From Ga0077555 sp050250755 (GTDB taxonomy: Bacteria; Pseudomonadota; Alphaproteobacteria; Rhizobiales; Hyphomicrobiaceae), in the NCBI GenBank assembly GCA_050250755.1, contig JBFWOB010000005.1, positions 1-64,000 on the forward strand: a stretch of 64,000 nt of DNA, in the 5' to 3' direction. Of the stretch, positions 8,215 to 18,200 are shown piece after piece; the stretch's first letter is position 1, and each line of letters begins with the position of its first letter. The notes beneath the pieces were generated by a model. It saw only the letters and a program-made list of their open reading frames with translations. It searched no databases and was not told the DNA's origin. A program made the position numbers and the translations under genes.

Positions 8215-8721
8215 TCACATGATCCGGCTGTCATAGGCCCAATGCAAGAGCGCCTGCCGTTGGCGAGGTCGACACATGGGATCGCCGGGCTCACAGTGTT
8301 TCTTCACCTGCCCGACATGCCGCCGCATCGCCCTCCAGCGTCCGATCTGGCGTGAATCCTCGCCAGCCACCCGCCGGCCGATATAATAGCGGCAATACCA
8401 CTGGAACCAGCCGCGCGGGTCGTCGGGATGAAGCCAGCCCTTGTTGCGCCAGACCGATAGCGGCTGGCTAGCATCGATGCCGAAATAGTTGAGCGAACAG
8501 TCGCGGCCCGACGATGAGAGCTTCGCCCGCACGAACCAGATTGCCGGAAATTCGTTCCGGCAATCGTTCAGATACTTGCCGCAGAATACCCCAAGCTCGA
8601 GCATCTGCTTTGGCGTCAACTCGGGCCGGAAAGCCGGATGGAAATTACGGCCAGAGGGCGCAACCACCTCGTAGCGATATCCACTCTGCATTTTATCGTG
8701 AACTGTGACAGTGCGGCCCAT
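8215..8721 (-). CDS. Conserved hypothetical protein, Trp/Arg-rich
   Basis: 168 residues. I recognise it as a widely conserved uncharacterised family, known in bacteria and also fungi, by NFHPAFRPELTPKQMLELGVF, then KYLNDCRNEFPAIWF, DASQPLSVWRNKGWLHPDD and PRGWFQWYCRYYIGRR, with a C-terminal CRPRQRQALLHWAYDSR. No enzymatic motif is assigned. It is soluble and aromatic-rich, with conserved Cys residues. It lies 3 bases downstream of the tspO remnant on the same strand. Confidence 0.8.
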   Translation of the reverse strand: MGRTVTVHDKMQSGYRYEVVAPSGRNFHPAFRPELTPKQMLELGVFCGKYLNDCRNEFPAIWFVRAKLSSSGRDCSLNYFGIDASQPLSVWRNKGWLHPDDPRGWFQWYCRYYIGRRVAGEDSRQIGRWRAMRRHVGQVKKHCEPGDPMCRPRQRQALLHWAYDSRIM

Positions 8722-8724
8722 CGG

Positions 8725-9156
8725 TCAGTTCAATCCGAAAATCGAAGCGTTGAGCACGGGTGCGAACCCGACCCAGGTGCCATAGGGAATGAACAGCCAC
8801 GACGCCACGCCGTGCAGACGAAAGCAAGGATGATTGCTAGCAACAGCAGGATGACGCCGAACGCGACGCCGATCTGGTGAGCGGCGAAGAAGGTCGGCGA
8901 CCATAGGAAATTCAGCCCGAGTGCTGCCCACCAGAGTTTCATCAGCCAGCCGCCGCGATCGCAACCGGATACCCGCCAACCCGCGACTGCGATCAAAACA
9001 TAGAGCAGTGTCCAGACGGGCGCGAATAGCCAATTTGACGGATCGAAGGCAGGTTCGGCAAAGGGCCACATACCATTCACCTGGTGTGGTCAGGAAGCCG
9101 ATGGCGAGGCCCCCGCCGATCACGAGAATGAGCAGAACCCCACATCCCGGCTCCAT
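8725..9156 (-). pseudogene. tspO: tspO/MBR family gene broken by frameshifts
   Basis: The first frame begins MEPGCGVLLILVIGGGLAIGFLTTPGEWYVAL. An extra T in a CCCTTTG run (about 9065) shifts it to PAFDPSNWLFAPVWTLLYVLIAVAGWR and LGLNFLWSPTFFAAHQIGVAF. A second shift near 8810 returns to the first frame, which ends WLFIPYGTWVGFAPVLNASI. These blocks in this order are the five-helix tryptophan-rich sensory protein, an outer or cytoplasmic membrane tetrapyrrole-binding protein. Two independent lesions argue for a real pseudogene rather than one sequencing error. Confidence 0.85.
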
Positions 9157-9194
9157 TCGGGGCGATCGGCGCGAATACTTCGAGGGCTAAAATT

Positions 9195-9443
9195 CTACTC
9201 CGAGCCTGTCCACTTTGCGACGACCTCTGCCGAGGGATCGGCCTCGTCGGTCTTGTCGGCATTTCCGCCCAGTGCGACGGGCTTATGATGCACGCTGATA
9301 ACGGTGAGATAGTGAGTGATGCCGTCATACTTTGCGGCGATCCGATCGCCCGGAGAAGGAGCGGAAACAAACCCATACTCACCCCAATCCTGCGAATGCA
9401 GGCGCCCGGAGCCGCGCTCCACCAGTAAGCGAGCAGAAAACAT
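9195..9443 (-). CDS. Hypothetical small protein
   Basis: 82 residues from ATG 9443, preceded by AGAGGTG; an upstream GTG at 9449 is the alternative. The N-terminal half (GRLHSQDWGEYGFVSAPSPGDRIA, ITHYLTVISVHHKPV) resembles small beta-rich rhizobial proteins of unknown function. The C-terminus is acidic and ends in KWTGSE. No membrane segment. Position upstream of and divergent from trkA. Confidence 0.6.
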   Translation of the reverse strand: MFSARLLVERGSGRLHSQDWGEYGFVSAPSPGDRIAAKYDGITHYLTVISVHHKPVALGGNADKTDEADPSAEVVAKWTGSE

Positions 9444-9646
9444 CCACACCTCTCTACGCGATACTGCACGGCATTATGAATAAATCAGCTTGCTGAACGA
9501 AGAAAATTTTGAGCCTTCTCAACTCAGATCGTCTGCAAGTTGCTGCGACGTATAGCAGCTCCGACCTGTGTGGCCCAAGCAGTCTTGGCTGCAATCCCAC
9601 GCAAGGGATAATAGGCGGTGCGGCGTCGGAAAGCTAGGAGACCCAA

Positions 9647-11032
9647 ATGCGCGTTGTGGTTTGCGGAGCCGGGCAGGTCGGCACGACCATCGCCCGTCAT
9701 CTGGCATCCGAAGGCAATAGCGTCATCGTCATCGACGACGATCCGGAGCAAGTCCGCCGCGTCGACGAAAGTTACGATGTCCGGGGTGTGATTGGACATG
9801 CCTCCCATCCGGCGACGCTTCAAGAAGCCTCAGCCCGCGATGCGGACATGCTGATCGCCGTCACGCGCTCCGATGAGGTCAATATGGTCGCCTGCCAGGT
9901 GGCCTATTCACTCTTCGGGGTCAAGCGCCGCATCGCGCGGCTCCGGCATGCCGGTTATTTGGCTCAGGACAAATCCGGGCTTTATGCGGCCGAGCACATG
10001 CCCATCGATGTCATCATCTCCCCCGAGATCGAGATCGCCGAGGGCATAGCCCGCAGATTGCGCACTCCCGGTGCCTTCGACATGATGCCCTTGGCGCAGA
10101 GCCGCGTCGAGCTGCTGGGTATTCATGCGGAAGATCGGCATGCTCCGGCGATTGGGGAGCGGCTGATCGATCTCGCTGCGAGCCAGACATTTTCCACGAT
10201 GCGTGTCGTTGCCCTCATCCGCAAGGGGCGGCCATTTATCCCTTACGAAGAGGATAGGATCGAGGTCGGCGACGATCTTTACGTCATTGCAAAGGCGGGA
10301 GCGACCGGCGAGGTGATGGCCGCCTTCGGCCACCGGGAGCGTATGGCGCGCAGACTCGTGATCGCCGGAGCAGGCAATGTGGGTATGCACTTGGCACGCA
10401 AGGTCAAGAAAACATCACCAAGCATCGACCTCAAGATCATCGAGCGCAATCGCGAGCGCGCACAGCATGTGGCGAGCGAACTTGGCGGCTCCGCAGTCGT
10501 CCTGCATGGCGACGCGCTCGACAGTGTGTTGCTGGACGAGGCGCGGGCGGGATTGGCCGAGACGGTCGTCGCTGTAACAAACGACGACGAGACGAACATC
10601 TTTACGTCGGTCTTGGCCAAGCAGGCCGGTTGCAAAAGGGCAATCACGCTGGTCAACAAGCGATCCTATGAGATGCTCATCCCCACTTTGGGGATTGATT
10701 CTGTGGTCAGTCCCAGCCAGGTGACGATATCCACCGTGCTGCGTCACGTGCGCCGGGGCACGATTTCGGCGCTCTATACTCTGCGGGAGGACTTCGGCGA
10801 GGTGATCGAGGCGGAGGTGTCTGCAGATGCGCGTCTGCTTCAGCGACCGCTGGATCAGTTGGGATTGCCGCAGGGGATTAGGATTGGCGCCGTGATCCGC
10901 GAAGGCGAGGTGTTCTTCCCAACGCCCGAGACGTTGCTTCTCGAAGGCGACCATGTGGTGATGCTCGTGGCCTACAGCTATCTGCATCTCGCCGAAGCTC
11001 TCTTGGGCACGAAAGGGAAACGGACGGCATGA
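9647..11032 (+). CDS. trkA: Trk potassium uptake regulatory NAD-binding protein TrkA
   Basis: 461 residues, start ATG 9647 with GGAG 8 bases upstream. Two repeated RCK_N/RCK_C units: the first Rossmann site is VVVCGAGQVGTTIARHL with IDDD, the second RLVIAGAGNVGMHLARKV with IERN. Each is followed by a TrkA_C domain (residues about 140-225 and 370-455). TrkA binds NAD(H)/ATP on the cytoplasmic face and gates the TrkH channel. The next gene overlaps by 4 bases (ATGA), so the two are cotranslated, which is less usual since trkA and trkH are often unlinked. Confidence 0.96.
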   Translation: MRVVVCGAGQVGTTIARHLASEGNSVIVIDDDPEQVRRVDESYDVRGVIGHASHPATLQEASARDADMLIAVTRSDEVNMVACQVAYSLFGVKRRIARLRHAGYLAQDKSGLYAAEHMPIDVIISPEIEIAEGIARRLRTPGAFDMMPLAQSRVELLGIHAEDRHAPAIGERLIDLAASQTFSTMRVVALIRKGRPFIPYEEDRIEVGDDLYVIAKAGATGEVMAAFGHRERMARRLVIAGAGNVGMHLARKVKKTSPSIDLKIIERNRERAQHVASELGGSAVVLHGDALDSVLLDEARAGLAETVVAVTNDDETNIFTSVLAKQAGCKRAITLVNKRSYEMLIPTLGIDSVVSPSQVTISTVLRHVRRGTISALYTLREDFGEVIEAEVSADARLLQRPLDQLGLPQGIRIGAVIREGEVFFPTPETLLLEGDHVVMLVAYSYLHLAEALLGTKGKRTA

Positions 11033-12531
11033 GCCGGTCGCGCATCGGAGCGAAAGCCGTTCAACCGGTCGCCGCGCAAGGTCTCAGGCCCGTTTTCTAC
11101 CTCGTGGGGATTGTTCTCTTGGCCACGGCTGGCATGATGGTCCTGCCGTTCGTTGTCGATCTGTCCTATGGCAACAGAGACTGGCGGGCTTTTGCCATCG
11201 CCGCTGCCATTTCGAGCGCGGCCGGTGTCCCACTTACCTATCTCAACAGGAGAGCACTCAAATCCGGCCTTACATTACGGCAAGCGTTCATCCTCACCCC
11301 CGCCAGTTGGGTCAGTGTTGCGACGGTGGGGGCGCTACCGCTTTTCTTTTCCGAATACGGCAGCGTTGGTGGCAGCCCCGCAAATGCCTTTTTCGAATCC
11401 GTGTCTGGGATCACCACCACCGGCGCAACCGTGATTTCCGGTCTCGATGATGCGCCGCCGGGCATGTTGCTATGGCGGGCGCTCCTGCAATGGATGGGAG
11501 GTATCGGCATCATCGCCTCGGCGATCGCCATTCTCCCTGCCCTTGGCATCGGCGGTATGCAGCTCTTTCGGACGGAATCATCGGATCGCTCTGACAAAGC
11601 CTTGCCCAAGCTTCGGCAGATCGTTTCGGCAATCGGCGTAACCTATCTGGGGCTGACCGCACTGGCTGCACTCGTCTACTGGCTTTTGGGCATGCGCCCG
11701 TTCGATGCCGTGGCACATGCGCTCACTTCGATAGCGACGGGTGGCTATTCCACCTCCGATGGATCGTTCGGGACTTGGGAAGCAAATGGCATCCAATGGT
11801 TCGCGACCGCTTTCATGCTGGCAGGCAGCATCCCGTTCGTTCTCTATGTGCGCTTCGTCGCAGGTGACATGCGTGCGTTGTGGGACCAGCAGGTCAAGAC
11901 CTTCCTGGTCCTCGGTGCCGTCGTCGTCGTCCTTTTGGGACTTTGGCTGGCTCTGTCCGGGCAGTTTGACATCGAACCTGCATTCCGACACGCGGCCTTC
12001 AACGTGGTTTCGATATTGACGACCACGGGTTATGCCACGACCGACTACGCCTCATGGGGGAATGCTGTCATCGGCCTCTTCTTCGTTCTCACCTTTGTCG
12101 GGGGCTGCACCGGCTCAACTGCTGGCGGGATCAAGATTTTCCGGTTCGAGATCGTGGCGATCATGCTTCGGACGCACTTCCAGAAGTTACTTTATCCCAA
12201 TGGCGTCTTTCCCCGCGCGTATGCCGGCAGGCCGGTCGATGACAGCGTTGTCAGCTCTGTTGTCGCTTTCCTCGCGGTGTTCTTCATCTGCTATGTCGTC
12301 CTGACCATAGCGCTCATGGCGTTTGGTCTGGATTTTCTCACCAGCGCCAGCGGCGCGGCCACCGCCCTCGCCAATGTCGGGCCGGGCTTGGGCGACATCA
12401 TCGGCCCTACGGGCAATTTCGAGTCGCTCCCCAATGGAACAAAATGGCTGCTGTCCGCTGGGATGCTGCTCGGGCGGCTTGAACTGTTCACGATCCTCGT
12501 TCTCTTCGTACCCCGGTTCTGGCGGGGCTGA
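11029..12531 (+). CDS. trkH: Trk potassium transporter, membrane subunit TrkH
   Basis: 500 residues. Repeated helix-pore-helix units with the selectivity-filter glycines: ESVSGITTTGATV (residues about 123-135), LTSIATGGYSTSD (about 232-244), VSILTTTGYATTDY (about 329) and ANVGPGLGDI (about 446). GGCTGSTAGGIKIFR is the family's intramembrane loop region that controls gating. Role: K+ uptake across the inner membrane with TrkA. ATGA overlap with trkA. K+ uptake next to NhaA suggests osmotic and sodium stress cargo. Confidence 0.96.
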   Translation: MSRSRIGAKAVQPVAAQGLRPVFYLVGIVLLATAGMMVLPFVVDLSYGNRDWRAFAIAAAISSAAGVPLTYLNRRALKSGLTLRQAFILTPASWVSVATVGALPLFFSEYGSVGGSPANAFFESVSGITTTGATVISGLDDAPPGMLLWRALLQWMGGIGIIASAIAILPALGIGGMQLFRTESSDRSDKALPKLRQIVSAIGVTYLGLTALAALVYWLLGMRPFDAVAHALTSIATGGYSTSDGSFGTWEANGIQWFATAFMLAGSIPFVLYVRFVAGDMRALWDQQVKTFLVLGAVVVVLLGLWLALSGQFDIEPAFRHAAFNVVSILTTTGYATTDYASWGNAVIGLFFVLTFVGGCTGSTAGGIKIFRFEIVAIMLRTHFQKLLYPNGVFPRAYAGRPVDDSVVSSVVAFLAVFFICYVVLTIALMAFGLDFLTSASGAATALANVGPGLGDIIGPTGNFESLPNGTKWLLSAGMLLGRLELFTILVLFVPRFWRG

Positions 12532-12759
12532 CGCAATTCGAACGGCAGCGAATATCCGTGACGCTCCGGGTGCCTTCCAACATCGGCAAAACGACTTCCA
12601 CCGACCGCCATTTTGCCTGAAGTTCCCGGTCGATATATTGCTGTCGGGATTAGGTGGGATAGCGACCTCAAATACAGTCGCCACCGATAAGCTGTAGATT
12701 GATCGCTTCATTGTGAGTAGCGCCGACGGTACTCTTCGATGTAGGCAGGCCGAGAACGC

Positions 12760-13008
12760 TCACATTGAGCGAGGGGCTCTTGCCAGTTCCGGCAGGCTTT
12801 CGCGCTCCGGTTGGCCGTGGGCGAAACCGCCCGCCGTTTTGTCAAAATTAGCGTTTAAAGTGAGGCTGCCAACTTGAGCCTCAAATACGTCGATTTCTAA
12901 TTGACCGACTGAAAGCCGATTGATTTTCTGGCTGACAATAGCCGCCAAGACTGTGTTTTGCCAAGTGCACATTTCCCGGTTTACGGTCAATTTCGTATCC
13001 GGCAACAT
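12760..13008 (-). CDS. Weakly supported small ORF
   Basis: 82 residues from ATG 13008, three bases after the stop of the tiny membrane ORF upstream. The sequence (TKLTVNREMCTWQNTVLAAIVSQ, VGQLEIDVFEAQVGSLTLNANF) has alternating hydrophobic strands but no known family. The rest of 12532-13011 holds nothing else I can support. Confidence 0.25.
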   Translation of the reverse strand: MLPDTKLTVNREMCTWQNTVLAAIVSQKINRLSVGQLEIDVFEAQVGSLTLNANFDKTAGGFAHGQPERESLPELARAPRSM

Positions 13009-13011
13009 TTG

Positions 13012-13095
13012 CTATTTCCGAATAGTTAACACAAAACATGCGACGATTATGTAGAATAGGCCAAGACCTAAAGCGAGACCGAAGAGTGAGAACAT
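13012..13095 (-). CDS. Tiny single-helix membrane protein downstream of nhaA
   Basis: 27 residues from ATG 13095, preceded by GAGAGAAAAATT. The protein is MFSLFGLALGLGLFY followed by IIVACFVLTIRK: one transmembrane helix with a positively charged C-terminus. It resembles in size and layout the small subunits such as KdpF or CydX, without clear identity to either. It lies 56 bases downstream of nhaA on the same strand and may associate with a membrane partner. Confidence 0.45.
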   Translation of the reverse strand: MFSLFGLALGLGLFYIIVACFVLTIRK

Positions 13096-13151
13096 AATTT
13101 TTCTCTCAATGATTTTTGCTCAGCCTTTGGCCTGCACGATACACCTCATTC

Positions 13152-14753
13152 TCACGGAAGAAATAACAAACTCAGCTTGATCAAAATCCAGATTGCTATG
13201 AACCATGGCACGAGCGCTATGGCGAAGGTCACAAAGTAGGTAGTCTTATCCGGCGATCCGAAATTGGAAGGGCATCGCCAATCGACATCAAAAGATGACC
13301 GGCGAGTGGGAATTGCTCGCCGAGTCAGTCGGCCTTCGCGCCAGGAGGCAACGTTTTGTGGGCGCGCAGGCAATGGGGGGCTAACCGGAGTACGGTCTGC
13401 TATATTCCCGGGTTTCTGGCGTGCACAACGCGCTCCCCAGGCGAGCCCAAGAATTGCCGCCGTGAGGGATGCCAGTAGCACTCCGAGCTTTGCCGCAGCC
13501 AGGAGATTCGGATCGGAGAACGCGAGCGTCGCCATGAATATCGACATCGTGAATCCAATGCCCGCCAGCAGGCCGACAAGAAATACACCGTTCCAAGTCA
13601 CTCCGGGTGGCAACCGGCATAGACCAAGTCTGACCGTGAGCCAAGATGCTGCCAATACTCCGAGGGGCTTACCGACGACAAGGGCAACAGCGACGCCGAG
13701 CATCACGAGCAGAACGCCATCGACTTCCAGATCCACGCCGCCGACCGTCACGCCGGCATTCGCCAACGCGAAAATTGGCATAATTCCAAATGCGACCCAT
13801 GGGTGCAATGCGGTTTGAATGCGCGTGACCGGCGGCATTATCTCTCGCTGTGCGAAACGAAGTTGGCGAAGCGAGCCGGCTAGTTCATGCGAATCTTGGC
13901 CGACAAGAGCGCCGCTGCCGCGAAGCCTATCAGCGACCATGCATACCACGTCGATCGGTGCGTCCCGCGTAGCCATTGTCACAACCGGCGTCATCAAACC
14001 GAGTATGACCCCAGCCAGCGTCGGATGTGCGCCCGTCATCAGCAACCCCGCCCAAACGACCGTGCCTGGAAAAACGTAAGCGAAGGCCGACCCAATGCCG
14101 ATCCGTTGCAAGCCAACAATCATCAGTATTCCAAGTGTGGCAATGACGAACCCGGTTGGGTTGAGGCCACCCGAATAGAATGCCGCAATGATCAGGATGG
14201 CAACGACATCATCGATAATCGCAAGAGCCAGAAGGAAAACGCGGACGTTGCCGGGGATGGATTTGCCCAGGAGTGCAAGTACGCCGACAGCAAACGCAAT
14301 ATCCGTCGCGGTTGGTACTGCCCATCCTTGGCTGCGAATGCCATCCATATTCAAGGCCAGATAGATCAGTCCCGGCACGATGACGCCGCCTGCGGCCGCT
14401 GCAAGGGGAAGCGCGGCTTGGTCGAGTCGGCTCAATGCCCCTTCATGGATCTCCCGACGAACCTCCATTCCTACGACGAGGAAAAAGATCGTCATGAGTG
14501 CATCGTTGACCCAGAAATGTAGAGATCTCGAAAGCGAATACTCTCCGAAGCTGATACCTATCGGCAAGTGCCACAAGGCATGATAGCCCTCCGCCCAAGG
14601 CGAATTGGCCCATGCCAGTGCAACCGTTGCGGCTGCCAACAGCACGACGCCGCTGACAGCCTCTACGTGCATGAACCGCTGAAGGGCGTCGAATGCACGC
14701 TCGGCGAGGAATTGCGCACGCGAAAGATCACGATGTGACTGAGAGATGGGCAT
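13152..14753 (-). CDS. nhaA: Na+/H+ antiporter NhaA with extended C-terminus
   Basis: 533 residues from ATG 14753 (MPISQSHRDLSRAQF). FMHVEAVSGVVLLAAATVALAWANSPW starts the 12-helix core. The unwound-helix region reads AVPTATDIAFAVGVLALLG, with the paired aspartates in LALAIIDDVVAILIIA. NhaA is usually about 390-450 residues. Here an Arg/Pro-rich linker (about 440-495) follows the core, and a further helix (TYFVTFAIALVPWFIAIWILI) lies at the extreme C-terminus. Role: electrogenic Na+ export driven by H+. Lies in a run with trkA and trkH, consistent with ion-stress cargo. Confidence 0.93.
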   Translation of the reverse strand: MPISQSHRDLSRAQFLAERAFDALQRFMHVEAVSGVVLLAAATVALAWANSPWAEGYHALWHLPIGISFGEYSLSRSLHFWVNDALMTIFFLVVGMEVRREIHEGALSRLDQAALPLAAAAGGVIVPGLIYLALNMDGIRSQGWAVPTATDIAFAVGVLALLGKSIPGNVRVFLLALAIIDDVVAILIIAAFYSGGLNPTGFVIATLGILMIVGLQRIGIGSAFAYVFPGTVVWAGLLMTGAHPTLAGVILGLMTPVVTMATRDAPIDVVCMVADRLRGSGALVGQDSHELAGSLRQLRFAQREIMPPVTRIQTALHPWVAFGIMPIFALANAGVTVGGVDLEVDGVLLVMLGVAVALVVGKPLGVLAASWLTVRLGLCRLPPGVTWNGVFLVGLLAGIGFTMSIFMATLAFSDPNLLAAAKLGVLLASLTAAILGLAWGARCARQKPGNIADRTPVSPPLPARPQNVASWREGRLTRRAIPTRRSSFDVDWRCPSNFGSPDKTTYFVTFAIALVPWFIAIWILIKLSLLFLP

Positions 14754-15219
14754 GGGCGTCCAAGCTCCGCGTGGCGGCCCGACCATCGCACAACCTGTCT
14801 GGCTGCAGAATGCAGCTGACACCCAGCACGTATGCTAGACGTGAATGCGAGTCGAAGGCAAGTCTGTTCGCGATTTCGCATCGTTCGGCGCCTGTCATGG
14901 AGAGGCTGCTGTGCAAGTCACGCGTCGGCGTCCAATCGACAAGCTCCGTTTAAAGAACGCCTGTAATGCCTCCATGTTTGCCGGTTCGGCTTTCTCCTCC
15001 ACGAGAGGATCGAAAGCGTCCGCCGTTGCGTTGAGGTTGATCCGCACCGCTAGGATTTCGGCGTCCGTGCCTTCAACATTCGAAATATTCTATGCCTCGC
15101 CGCCTCGGAAGTGGAGGCAAGTGACCTGTAACCCCGCGCCCAGTCGTTGACAACGCCCGCGGGTAATTGGCGACGTTCGGTCAGTTTCAGCGCGAGCAAG
15201 GGGCCAAAGATCAGTTCCA
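14754..15219. other. Gene-poor stretch with a possible coding remnant
   Basis: No intact gene. On the minus strand, 14895-15089 is an open stretch of 64 codons without a clear start. It reads EGTDAEILAVRINLNATADAF, then DPLVEEKAEPANMEALQAFFKRSL. This looks like a protein fragment rather than random frame, but I cannot name it. It may be debris from insertion of the large gene at 15220. Confidence 0.35.
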
Positions 15220-18200
15220 TCAGCGCCGCGCGCTTTGAAGTTTACGTTCGATAAGATCGAGGCGCCGCTTCAGATATTGGGTTTCAACTTCGAGATTGTC
15301 GTTGACTGCCTTCATACGAAGCGTTTCGGAAGCGAGTTGCTCGTTCTCCGCTTTCAACTGCTGCACGGCCTTCACCAGCGGCACCACCACGGCGCCGTAG
15401 TCCATGGCCTTGGTGTCGCTCACCGTTTCAACGCTCCCGTCGGCGTGGTGCACTTTCATCGAGGCTTCGCCCTTCACGACCACCTCGGGAATAACCTTCT
15501 CCACCTCCTGGGCGATGAAGCCATATTGGAGGCCGCGCACCTTATCGATGTTGCTATCCTTCCAATGGAAGGTCACGGGGCGAAGCTTGGCGATGAGGTC
15601 GAGCCCCTGCGCCTCGGCGAGCGTGCTCACGTGCTCTTTCAGGCGCGCATCGGAAGCGGGCGTCCAGGCGACGTTTCCACCGCAATAAGTGCCGTAGCAA
15701 TAGATGCCATAGCCGTTATTGCCGCCTAGAGTGCCGTAATACGTCGAGCTATTGTTGTAGCCCATGATACCGGCATAGCCTGTCGTCGAGCCCGCTCTGC
15801 CATAGAGACCGTACCCGTTTGTTGCAGCCTCCGCATAAAGCGCGTGCGAGCTTGCGGAATAGGCGCGCACGCCGTAGTTGGCGCCGGTGTTGTATCCGTA
15901 GAGGGTGGCGCCGCCGCCATTCGTCTCCGCATAAATCGCGTTAGTACCGGTGGCACGCACATCCAATTTGCCTACAGCGCTGGTGTGGCCGATGGTTACG
16001 TTGCCGGAGGAATCGATGCGCATCCGTTCATTCGAGCCAGTATAGAAACGAATAAATTGGTTCGTGCCGTCGAGGTAAAAGCCCGACCGCACATTCCCGG
16101 ATGCGCCACCCTTGTAGGAATACACATACTGGTCGATTTGAGAGCCAATATTGCCGTTCACATCAAGCGTCGTGCTGGGGGTTGCGGTGCCGATACCCAC
16201 GTTGCCGCCCGTGCTGATGTACATGCGGGTCGTGGGCGTCACCACGGCGTCGGCGGTGGTGGCGCCGTCCGAGGTGTAGAAGCTGAGGTTCCCCCATTGC
16301 GCGGCGATGCCCGCGTAGCCGTAGGTGGCATGCGTTCCGCCGGTACGCAGGGCTTGGGCACCGTCCACATACAGGTTGGTGCCGAACACCCCGCGTCCGC
16401 CGCTGTCGCCGGATATGATGGCGCCGAACGCGCTGCCGAACTGCCCGATGCCGTCCCCGCCGCCGCCGGGCGTGTAAACGTGCAGGTCGCGGGCGGGCGT
16501 GTTGATGCCCACCCCCAGCCGCTTGTTGGCATTGTCCCAGTAAAGGTTGTTGGTGTCTCCGCCGAACCCGCCGCCCGCATTGAACTGCACGGCGCCCGTG
16601 CTGCTCGCCGCCGCCGAGGCGCCCAGCCCGGCGGTGTTGGAGACAAGGCTTTTCCACCCGCCGCTCGTGCAAACCTGCAAAGTGTCGGACGTGGTGTTGT
16701 AGCGGATCGACCCACTGATGCTGCTGGCACACGTAAGGCTGCTTGCCCCGATCTGCACGGCATTGGTGAACGATACTGAACCTACTTGCCCGTCAATCAC
16801 CATCCTCTGGGCGGGGGCGCCGCTGCCGCCCGGTGAGGCAAGGACGGAAAGGTCCATCGCGCCGCTATTCCGACGTTTTGCAACAAGGTGAACCAGTCCG
16901 TTCTGGTTGGCTCCTGCCGAATCGGTTGCGGCCATCACCATCCGCACGGACGTGTCGGAGGTATTGTTCGGGTTCGCGAGCACCAGCGGCGTCGTCATCG
17001 CCTTGTCGGAGGAACTCACGACTTCCAGCGTGCCGAGCGCCGGAGTATTCGTGCCGATTCCCACGCGTCCGCCGTTGGCCGCCAGGTAGCTGTTCACGTT
17101 GCTGCCGGCGCCAAGGAAGTGGTCAATGGTCGTTCCTCCGTCGCCGCGGAAGATTTCAAGGGCCTTGGCGCCGGAGGTATTGGTCGTACGGAAGAGGCGG
17201 ACTTTGGCGGCACTGGTCCCGTCGCTGGGCGCGGGGATGAGGTCAATCATGTTGGAGCCGGAAGCGGTCACCTTCTTCAGCACCGTCTGTGTGTCGGCGG
17301 TATCTTGTATCTCGAAATAGCTCGCCGCGTCGTTGTCATCCATCAGCCTGAGCGTCGGGACGTTTCCGTAAACATGCAGGCTGGAACTTGGCGCGAGAGT
17401 GCCCACCCCCAGCCGCTTGTTCGCATTGTCCCAGTAAAGGTTGTTGGTGTCTCCGCCAAAGCTGCCGCCCGCATTGAACTGGATGGCGCCGGTGCTGCTG
17501 ACGGCACTGCCGCCACCACTGCCGGAAATCGCCACCCAGCTTCCGCCATTACATACCTGGATGCTCGGCGTGCTGTACCGGATTGCCCCGCCGATAGAGG
17601 GAGTACACGTAAGGCTGCTGGAACCCACCTGCAACGCATCCGTCACGGATACGCTGCCGATGGTGGTCATGGTGAGGCCCATCGTCAAATCGGCATTTGC
17701 GGAAAGATTCATCAGATTGCTGGCGTGGTCGAATTGAAGGCCGCCCTTGTGGACGCTCCCCCCGTTTTCATAGAATTTCAAGGCCGATACCGCGCCCGCT
17801 CCCGCGACAAAGCCGAGGTTGGCGTTGGCGTTGTTCTCAATGACCAGTACATCTTTCGGCCCCAGATCCGTGGGCAGGCTGGCCACCGCCCCGTCCGGCC
17901 CCACCACGTGCAAGGTGCGGGAAGGCGTGGTGGTGTGGATGCCCACATTCCCCTGCCAGCCGTTGAGCACGAGGTCCCCACCGGCGGAGGCACCGGCCGT
18001 ATATGCCTGAATGTGCCCGTACGTGTTGCCGGAGGTCGCGCCCGTGGTGAGGGCGAGGGCACTCCCGGCGGATGATGTCGCCCAATCGCTGTTGGTCAAC
18101 ACCGTCGCGGGATATTCCCCCGGCTGGGCTCTCACCGTCAGCGCCCAGATGGGGCTGTCCGTGCCTATCCCCACCTTCCCATCCGTCCCCACATACAAGC

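Noticed and set aside
14845..15150. 101-codon + strand frame
   Set aside because: Low-complexity Arg/Ser/Ala composition and no ribosome-binding site; the opposite strand shows a more protein-like fragment.
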